Source of the DNA: CBDCZI01 sp965224495
Lineage (GTDB): Bacteria > Bacteroidota > Bacteroidia > Cytophagales > JAAEPT01
Reading direction: 5' to 3'
NCBI GenBank assembly: GCA_965224495.1
Contig: CBDCZI010000001.1
Span: 1-28,730, forward strand
DNA length: 28,730 nucleotides
Positions within the stretch are counted from its first letter, which is position 1. Each line of letters starts with the position of its first letter. This document shows, one piece after another, positions 7,326-14,899 of the stretch. The position numbers were made by a program, and so were the translations under genes. Below the pieces are notes generated by a model that saw nothing but the letters and a program-made list of their open reading frames with translations, had not been told where the DNA came from and made no database searches.

Positions 7326-7410
7326 ATAAGATTTTAGTAACATAAGGCTAATTTTGTCACTTCACCTTGTTTTTCCTCCTTACTCTGGTAGAAATAATTG
7401 ACTTCTTTTG

Positions 7411-7418
7411 TATCTTTG
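7411..7418 (+). promoter_or_regulatory. Promoter -7 element of pyrE, probably leaderless
   Basis: TATCTTTG ends only 4 bp before the ATG at 7423. The usual distance from this element to the start site would put transcription initiation at or next to the A of ATG. A -33 TTG at the right distance is not evident. Confidence 0.45.
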
Positions 7419-7422
7419 TGCT

Positions 7423-8076
7423 ATGGCAATAAAAGTAGTAAACGACCAAATCGCAGCACAGACTGCGAAGTATTTATTAGAAGTAGAGGCTGTAAAGCTT
7501 AGTCCTAACAACCCTTTTACGTGGGCATCAGGTTGGAAATCACCTATTTATTGTGACAACCGATTGACTTTATCGTTTCCTGAAGTAAGGAGTTTTATTG
7601 CTAAAAGCTTAGCCGAAATCATCAAAAAAGAATTTCCTCACGTCGAAGCTATCGCTGGTGTTGCTACTGCAGGAATACCTCAAGGCGCATTAGTTGCTGC
7701 CGAATTGAACCTACCAATGCTTTATGTTCGCTCAAAAGCCAAAGGGCACGGGATGACCAACCTCATCGAAGGGAAAGTGGTAAAAGGACAAAAAGTGGTT
7801 GTCATCGAAGATTTAGTTTCGACTGGTGGCTCGTCTTTAAAAGCAGTACAAGACTTGAAAGACAATGGTATTGCTGTTTTAGGAATGGCGGCTATTTTTA
7901 ATTACGGTTTCGATAAAGCAACCGAAAACTTCAAGAACGCAAACACCGAATTGATTTGTTTGTCAGATTACACGCACCTTATTAAGTTAGCCGTTGAGAA
8001 CAACTACGTAGCAAAAGACGAAGTTGCAACACTCACCGAATGGCGTAACGATCCCTCTGTTTGGAAACAAGGTTAA
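7423..8076 (+). CDS. pyrE: Orotate phosphoribosyltransferase
   Basis: This 217-residue enzyme joins orotate to PRPP to form orotidine 5'-phosphate in pyrimidine synthesis. The PRPP-binding loop VVIEDLVSTGGSS lies at residues 126-138. The catalytic flexible loop YVRSKAKGHG lies at 101-110, and the conserved FTWASGWKSPIYCDNR block at 32-47. The second ATG was chosen because an upstream start at 7408 would put five residues across the -7 element. It is monocistronic, with a terminator at 8098-8131. The divergent gap carries an operator-like palindrome. Confidence 0.96.
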   Translation: MAIKVVNDQIAAQTAKYLLEVEAVKLSPNNPFTWASGWKSPIYCDNRLTLSFPEVRSFIAKSLAEIIKKEFPHVEAIAGVATAGIPQGALVAAELNLPMLYVRSKAKGHGMTNLIEGKVVKGQKVVVIEDLVSTGGSSLKAVQDLKDNGIAVLGMAAIFNYGFDKATENFKNANTELICLSDYTHLIKLAVENNYVAKDEVATLTEWRNDPSVWKQG

Positions 8077-8097
8077 AACCTCATTTTAATACAATTC

Positions 8098-8131
8098 AAA
8101 GGCTGTGATTTTCTAATTACAGCCTTTTTTA
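8098..8131 (+). terminator. Intrinsic terminator of pyrE
   Basis: AAAGGCTGT (8098-8106) pairs with ACAGCCTTT (8119-8127), with further pairing inside the loop and a T-run after it. It lies 22 bp after the pyrE stop. Confidence 0.85.
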
Positions 8132-8164
8132 TTTTCAAAAAGATTTTTTTGTCGCTGTAAACAA

Positions 8165-8410
8165 AGCTATTGTCCGTCGTCTCACAAACGGCTTAGGGGT
8201 GAAGTGGAAATCCTTTTACTTCTCCGTTCTTTCTGAAAAGCGGTAAACTGAATAAAGTAACGAAGTGACCAAATGACACTGCTCTTCGCAGTAAAAGATT
8301 GAGAACGAAAGACCCGACCCGCTCTTTGTTTTGTCGGTTATCTCCCTTTCTATCGGTAAAACCGACTATAAAATACTAAAAAGCAGTTCAACGAAAAGGG
8401 GAAGCTCCAA
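8165..8410 (+). repeat. Dispersed modular repeat, copy B (subtype 2)
   Basis: This copy occupies the whole gap between the pyrE terminator and the end of the porP/sprF gene. In sense order it has AGCTATTGTCC at 8165, CGGCTTAGGGG at about 8190, and a stem AATCCTTTTACT (8209-8220) pairing with AGTAAAAGATT (8290-8300) around a 69-base loop. A small hairpin ACTGC-TCTTC-GCAGT (8278-8292) competes with that stem. Then come CCCGACCCGCTCTT (8313-8326) and GGGGAAGCTCCAA (8398-8410). It aligns along its full length with 14531-14780. The terminal 98 bp match copies A and C. Confidence 0.85.
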
Positions 8411-8436
8411 CTATAAAAAACACAACCAGTTCGTAT

Positions 8437-9480
8437 TTACCACTCGGCTTGAATGAAAACAGGACAAGGAAGGTGTTTACTTGGTTTGCCCTTACGTTTT
8501 TGGTGTTTACTGCCTAAAAGTGGTGTCAGAGAAATGTTTATTTCGTGTGCTCCGTACGAAACGGGGGCGAGTTTGGAAATAACAATATCATAACTGTAAG
8601 AGATATGGAGGTGGTTGTGGTAGTTGTAGCCGAGTAAAATGATGAGTGATTCGTTGTTGTGGAATTCTGAATTGTAGCGTTTGAAGGCGATGCCTCGGTA
8701 ATAAACGCCCGCCATTAGGGTGTTGTATATGCCGTAAAGTCCCATTTCGTATTGGTCGTGCTTGTTTTGTGCCTTGTAATTGAAGACAGGAAGAAGCATT
8801 TTCCTTGTTTTTTGATGAAATAATCGGTTGTATTTGGTTTCACTCAAATCTATTTTTAACCCAATCTGTACGTCAAAACGGATGGGGTAACGGATATCGT
8901 TGAATGACAAAAAAGAAACATTGGGACGGTTGAGGTGTTTTCCTGACACGCCTACCCAATAATTATCGCCATAAGCCATCATTCCTAAACCAATATCGGG
9001 AGAGATGGAGGTGCTTTTTTGGAAATTTTCGCCACTGGATGCGCCTGTTAGACCAAAGCTATCGTACTCGTTTGGGAATACCAAAGAGCCTTCGTTGATT
9101 TGGTGTAAAATAAAACCTGCGGTTACACCCGATTTGAGCGATATATTGTCATTTATGGTTGCTGTGTAGGCATATTGAAGGTTGACGGTGTATTTGTTTA
9201 ATGTCGATTTTCCGTAATTATCGATGAGGATATAGCCACCAACACCACTATTGATAGAGTTAATGGATTTTTCAGCAGATACCATATTGGAAAATGATTG
9301 TGCCTCTAAACCTGTCCATTGCCAACGACTGTGCACGATACCTCGCCAATGAGGAGAACCTGCACCAACCAAGGCAGGATTCATATAGTTTGGGGTGTTG
9401 TAGTATTGCGAAAACTGCGTGTCTTGGGCAATGGTCACAAGAGAAATTAAGGACGTTATGTAAAATAAGAGGTATTTCAT
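8437..9480 (-). CDS. PorP/SprF family T9SS-associated outer membrane protein
   Basis: This 347-residue protein has a signal peptide (residues 1-18, cleaved after VTIAQ). The family opening follows, with QDTQFSQYYNTPNYMNPALVGAG. The rest alternates amphipathic strands as in an outer-membrane beta-barrel, for example NDNISLKSGVTAGFILHQ and YGDNYWVGVSGKHLNRPN. A basic segment and LPCPVF lie near the C-terminus, as in many relatives. PorP/SprF proteins work with the type IX secretion system, often as partners that keep a neighbouring large adhesin at the surface. The ATG directly abuts the restored stop of the PKD gene (TAAATG), so coupled expression is likely. Confidence 0.93.
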   Translation of the reverse strand: MKYLLFYITSLISLVTIAQDTQFSQYYNTPNYMNPALVGAGSPHWRGIVHSRWQWTGLEAQSFSNMVSAEKSINSINSGVGGYILIDNYGKSTLNKYTVNLQYAYTATINDNISLKSGVTAGFILHQINEGSLVFPNEYDSFGLTGASSGENFQKSTSISPDIGLGMMAYGDNYWVGVSGKHLNRPNVSFLSFNDIRYPIRFDVQIGLKIDLSETKYNRLFHQKTRKMLLPVFNYKAQNKHDQYEMGLYGIYNTLMAGVYYRGIAFKRYNSEFHNNESLIILLGYNYHNHLHISYSYDIVISKLAPVSYGAHEINISLTPLLGSKHQKRKGKPSKHLPCPVFIQAEW

Positions 9481-12400
9481 TTAACGTACGATGGTTACTT
9501 TTCCTTCTAATTTGATAATGTCTTTATGGTCGGGGGTGTTCGCCATTGTATTGTATCAACCACGGATAAACACCGACTGCTACGGTATTTCCTCGGTAAG
9601 TTCCGTCCCAACTGTTGTTTGGGTCTTCGCTGTAAAAAATAATTTCTCCCCAACGGTTGAAAATTGTAATATTATAAACGTCTAAGTACCTTGTTTTGAC
9701 ATCAAAACCATCATTTGTAGCATCTCCATTGGGAGAAAAAGCATTTCCGACAAACAAGCGTGGCGGACAAACATCTCGTACATCTAAACTATCGGGGACA
9801 AAACAATTGAATTCATTCCCTAAAAACACGTGATAAATACCTTCGTCATCGGCTATAACATTGTTCGTAGAGTCATTGAACTCTACCCAATAATATTTGG
9901 CATAACCGTTAAATATAAGGTTGACACTGCCGTCAAATTCTTTACAGAAATATTGCGGTTCAGGGTTAGTCGGCAGAGGTAACGGATGGTAATGGGTGTT
10001 GTTCTTTAATTCGTATTGGCAACCATCTTGGGTGTATTTTAGTGTGTAGGTTTCGTCGGGCTGACTAACCGTAATCACTTGGTTTTGGCTAAATAAATTG
10101 CCGTTGACATACCATTGGTACGTCGCATTGACATCGAGAATATTGTTTTTATTTCCGTCTATCGTAATCAACTCGTCAAAACACTTTTGGAAAAGCTCTC
10201 CTTCGTCAATCGGAGGAGCTAAAGGAATGACTTGTATCGTATCTTTATTTGAACAGTTGTCTGTATCGGTGTATGCAAATACAATTTGTTTTTGTGCATC
10301 TACCAACACCGTCACGGTTGGTGTGGTAGCAAATTCTAAAGCGTTTTCTTCCCAGCTGTATGTCTTACCCGTTTTATCGAGTTTAGGTGCTAATTTAGTT
10401 GATTGATTGATGCAGATTAACAAAGAATCGGGCAAATCAGAGTTGGGTAAAGAGATTAAATGCAAGGTCGTACTGTCGGTATTTATACAGCCTGTAACTG
10501 TATCGGTCATCAATACACGGTAGGTGTCAGCGATAGAAACGTTGATAAACTGTGTGGTTTCACCAGTTGACCATAAATACAGTAAACTATCGAGTGGTGT
10601 ACCGATAGTCGCTGTTTCGCCTATGCAAATAGAGGTATCTTTTGGCATCAAGGGTTCAGGTGTAGGGATAATCGTTATGGTATCTGTAAATGAGTTATCA
10701 CAAAGACGTAAACTGTCTTGAATAACCAATTTAGGAAAACGAGTTCCTGCTTCGGTGTACAAATGTGTTACGGTATCACCAAAACTGACTGTTCCATCAC
10801 CAAAATCCCAATTGAAATGCTTGCCATTGGGAGAGAAAGCATAAAAAGTCACGTAGTTGTAATTACATATCACCTTGTTATCAATCGTAAACCCTCCTGT
10901 TATTCCCGAAATAGCAACCCCATCAGGAGGCGTGATAGTACTTGTACAACCCAAACTATCGGTAATCGTCAATGAAATAGCAAAAGAACCCTCTACGGTA
11001 TATATCTTTTCGGGGTGTTGGACTTTAGCAGTTGTTCCATCGCCAAAATCCCATTCCCAAGTAGCCAAGGGCGAACGACCTAAAACAGTCGTGTCGGTAA
11101 ATGAAACCAAGTGAGGTGTACACGTCCCTATAGCGGGAGTCAGCGAAAAGCCTACTTGTGGTTGTTTAATATTTACTACTATTTCTTGCGTAGCCGAAGT
11201 GTCTTTACAACCATTAGCATCTTCCAAAATCAATAACGATTTGTAGGTATCGTTGGTGGTGAATAAGATATGTGGTGCACTCGCTGTCGAAGTAACATTA
11301 TTCACCGAATCCATCAGCCATAAATAAGAAAAAGGTGCAATACCTGTACTGTCTTTTAGGGTAGGAATAAAGGCAATCGAGTCATTGGCACAATGAATCG
11401 AATCGTTATGTGTAAAATAAGCCAACGGTTTACTTGGAAATACACGTACCGAATCGCTATTCACACAACCATTGATATCAGTAACCACAAGGGTAATCAA
11501 TATACCGTCTGTTTGTAAATAGGGATAAGGAGGCAAGGTATCAAAAGTAAAAGTAAGTTCGAGGGTTGTCGCCGTTACATTGTAATGCTCAATAGTCCAC
11601 AAACGACTTTGCATCGGTGCACCTAATTGACTTGTGTCTTTTAATGAAATAGGCAAAGGCAAACAACCCGAAAAATCTGTGGTATCGATATACGCTTCCA
11701 CACCAAAGGCATTAATGAAATTGGTTTTTGTGATAGTATCCGAACAACCTTGTGCATCTGTGGTAATCAGTTTTACGGTATAAGAACCTGCTGAAGTATA
11801 AGTAACCGAAGGGTTAGCATCGGTGGAAGTTTGTCCGTTACCAAAATCCCAGAGGTAAGTATCAAACACATCGAGAGCAGAAAAGGTCGTTACCAAATTC
11901 AAACAACCCGTAGTCACATCCGAAGTAAACCCAAAAACCTGACGAACAGGAAAGTCAATAGTCACATCATTGGCACACGAACAAACCGTGTCGCCATTGC
12001 TTAGTGGCCATTTATTCGTCAAATCCCAAACCTCCACATTTAAGTTGTGCGAACCTCCGTTAGGCAAAGCAAAGTTAGGGTGCAGGGTATCTGAAAATTG
12101 ATTAAGGTAACTAAAATCCCAACGCACACTATCTGCCCTTCCGTAAAGTAACACGCTGTCAATACGGATAGAATCTTCTCGGTAGCAAGGAGGAAAAATA
12201 ACAAACGGCTCAACATACGGATTATGTAACTCCACCCAATCAATCAAATCAAAAGTATCAATACAGCCGTGGTTGTAAGCAAACAAACGAGTCGAAATAA
12301 AGAAACCTGCACTATCGACCAACTCGTGTTTTTGTTGGTAATCCCAATTCATATCACCACCAGCCGTATAAGGCACACCATACGACTCACCCGAAGTCGT

Positions 12401-14188
12401 TTCGTACCAAAAGAAATCTGCCGTTCCTGCAATCGTCAAGTTCGGATGCACCGTTTCGGCATCACAACATTGGTGCAAAGGGTAACCTGTAATATCTAAC
12501 AAGGCATCAGGCTTTGCCCCCGTCTCAGCACAACTGTCACAAACAAAAGTATCCGTACAACCATCTATTGTGGTAATCGTCAAACTCACAGGGAAATTCC
12601 CTTCAGTAACATACGTATTCGTCGGGTTCGCATTCATTCCTGCAAGAACATTACCATCACCAAAAGTCCACGAATAATCAACAATCGGCGTAACCGAAGT
12701 ACTCAAATCAGTAAAGGTAATATCCAAAGGCAAACAACCACCAGTAATCATAGTATCAGGAAAACCATTCCATAAAGGCGGTTCGGTCACATTGGTCAAC
12801 ATATCCGAAGTGAACAAAGCTGTCGGAGGATGGAGTTTAATGTAGTCCAATTTAGTAACAGGCGAAGTACAACCAAAAGGGTCGGTAATAGTTAGTGTAA
12901 CATCAAAAGTATCTGCCAAATTATACACGTGTGTAGGGTTTTCTAAAGACAAAGTTGTGCCGTCGCCAAAATCCCACAAATAACTAAACGCCCCTGCAAT
13001 ATTGGGCGTAAAGGTAATCGGAGTCGTAATGTCACACGAGTTTTGAATATCCGAAGCAAAATTAACCACCAAAGGGTCAGACACCGTAACCGTACCATTG
13101 TAAGCCGTGTCGATACAATCGCCCAATTCCGAAGTCATAATCAGCATCGGCGTAAACACACCTGCCGAAGGATACGTTTGTGTATGGTTTTGAATAACAT
13201 CCGATTTGTCGGTGAGTGAAGCCCCATTTCCAAACACCCAAGTAGCCGTAGTTTTGTCATTAATGACAGCCGAAGTATTCGTAAACGCTACATCCAAAGG
13301 CGAACAACCCGACGTATTACCAATAGCAAAAGAAGGCTGAAGAGGCTCAATAGTAATAAACTGTGGCTTCGTTACCGTTGCCGTGCAATACGCATTAAAA
13401 GCCGTTAACTGCACATCAAACTGACCGTTAGTATTGAATGTGTTTGTCGGTGAAAATTGCGGAGACGTATTTCCATCACCAAAATTCCAACTAAAACCAT
13501 ACGGTCCATCTGTCGCCAAATCGAGCAACGGACGAAACTGAGTTTGCAAACTATCCTTGCACGTACTCGTCGCATCAAAAGGAGCCACCGTCTCAAAATC
13601 CAACACAAACGGCAAACGAATCCCTAAGGCATCAATCACCGTCAAATCACTTTTACAGCCATTCGCATCCTCCACAATCAGCGTAATGTCATAATCTCCC
13701 GCATTCGCATAACTTTGCGACGGATGCTGGTCATTACTAATATTTCCATCCCCAAAACCCCACGTCCATTTGGTCAGTAGCGCATCTCCTGCAACCGACA
13801 AATCCTGAAAATTACTCGTATGTGTCGCACAACCTTTGTTGCCATTCAAAATCGAAAAATTTGCTGTCGGACTATTAAAAACTGTAATTGTTTCTGTTGC
13901 CGGAGCACTCAAATTTCCATTCGCATCCTCCACCACCAACGAAACCGTAAAAACACCAGGCGTGATATAGATAGCATCTGTTTTTTGTTTGTCATTGCCG
14001 GTAGTCGTGTTTGAGTTTCCAAAATCCCAATGGTAAATCAGCGGAGCCGTCCCCGAAGAAGCGGACGCATCAAAGCTCGTAATCAGTGGACTACACCCAC
14101 TGGTCAGCGAAGTGGTAAACGAAGCCGTTTGTCCCATCAAAAAAGACAAATAAAGCGACGTTAAAATAAATAGAGCTATTTTTTTCAC
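9481..14188 (-). CDS. Giant PKD-repeat surface protein with T9SS type B sorting domain, interrupted by a one-base frameshift near the 3' end
   Basis: As read, the frame stops at 9524. Removing one C from the C5 run (G run at 9532-9536 on the plus strand) extends it to a TAA at 9481-9483. The new tail is DHKDIIKLEGKVTIVR, which completes the gliding-motility/T9SS type B C-terminal domain (FSPNGDATNDGF, ITIFNRWGE and SWDGTYRG precede it). The restored protein has 1568 residues. The start is taken as GTG at 14188 (signal peptide MKKIALFILTSLYLSFLMGQ). The alternative is TTG at 14197. At least nine PKD-like repeats carry WxFG(D/N)G motifs between residues 40 and 1130. It is probably a surface adhesin exported by T9SS. 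It forms an operon with the downstream porP/sprF gene. Confidence 0.88.
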
Positions 14189-14294
14189 AAATGACAACCA
14201 ACAAAACCAAACTATAAGGAAGATACAAAAATCTAATTCTATTTACGAATTTTTCAGTAGTAAAGTTGGTATGAGGTGTGTTTCTAATGTTTTG

Positions 14295-14501
14295 TTTGGA
14301 GCTTTCCCTTTGTGATGAACTGTTTTTCAGTATTCCATAGTCCATTTTACCGATAGAAAGAGAGATAGACGACAAAAGGAAGAGCGGGTCGGGCTATTAG
14401 CAACTAGCTTCTAGCTGACTTTCTAACGACTGTACAAAATGTAAGTACAAACACGTAACACTTCCCTTCCTTTTTTTCAAGGAGGGGATCAGGGGTGGTT
14501 T
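14295..14501 (-). repeat. Dispersed modular repeat, copy C-left (subtype 1 with internal deletion)
   Basis: TTTGGAGCTTTCCC at 14295 opens a 99-bp terminal module, the same length as in copy A, that ends in AGAGCGGGTCGGG at 14393. The sequence then jumps directly to CTATTAGCAACTAG. Relative to copy A it lacks the 69 bases 291-359, which carry the central hairpin and CCCCTAAGCCG core. The CTAG-rich linker, the C/G-rich hairpin (14464-14487, with a decayed left arm) and GGGGTGGTT remain. Confidence 0.8.
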
Positions 14502-14530
14502 GGTCGTTATGTGTAGGCGTATTGAATGTC

Positions 14531-14781
14531 AGCTATTGTCCATCGTCTGTCTTACAACGGCTTAGGGGGTGAAGTGGAAATCCTTTTACTTCTCTGCCCA
14601 ATCTGAAAGGTAGAGAGGTGAACTGTTTGAAGAATAATATAAGTAAGACTACTCTTCGCAGTAAAAGATTGAGAACGATAACACCCGACCCGCTCTTGAT
14701 TTTATCGGTTATCTTTGTTTCTATCGGTGATTTTGTGAAACACTACTACAAATCATTTCATAACTAAGGGGAAGCTCCAAA
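14531..14781 (+). repeat. Dispersed modular repeat, copy C-right (subtype 2)
   Basis: This copy aligns with copy B from AGCTATTGTCC to GGGGAAGCTCCAA. It keeps the stem AATCCTTTTACT (14579-14590) with AGTAAAAGATT (14660-14670) and CCCGACCCGCTCTT (14684-14697). The loop between the stem arms has diverged much more than the stem. It faces copy C-left, so 14295-14781 is one inverted pair with matching 14-bp ends. It lies between the divergent PKD gene and leuS, upstream of the leuS promoter. Confidence 0.82.
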
Positions 14782-14842
14782 TTATTGGCTCGCTTATTGG
14801 CTTTTTTATTTGGGAAGTTTTGGTGGGTTATCTCGTCAAAAG

Positions 14843-14873
14843 TTGTTCGATGCCTCAAACTACCTTATTTTTG
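14843..14873 (+). promoter_or_regulatory. Promoter of leuS
   Basis: TTG (14843-14845), 20 bases, then TATTTTTG (14866-14873) fits the Bacteroidota consensus. The element ends 26 bp before the ATG at 14900 and would give a leader of about 20 nt. Confidence 0.55.
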
Positions 14874-14899
14874 TGTTTTACTATCTAAAGCATATCAAT

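Noticed and set aside
4637..7329. DnaA boxes as a replication origin
   Set aside because: Only three boxes over 2.7 kb, no AT-rich unwinding cluster among them, one inside a coding sequence, and no origin-linked genes nearby.
10098..13608. Many open frames on both strands inside the PKD gene
   Set aside because: They are shadows of a long, repetitive coding sequence with strong family motifs in one frame.
14810..14899. In-frame N-terminal extension of leuS from ATG at 14810
   Set aside because: It would translate through the predicted promoter (14843-14873) and adds 30 residues not seen at the conserved leucyl-tRNA synthetase N-terminus.
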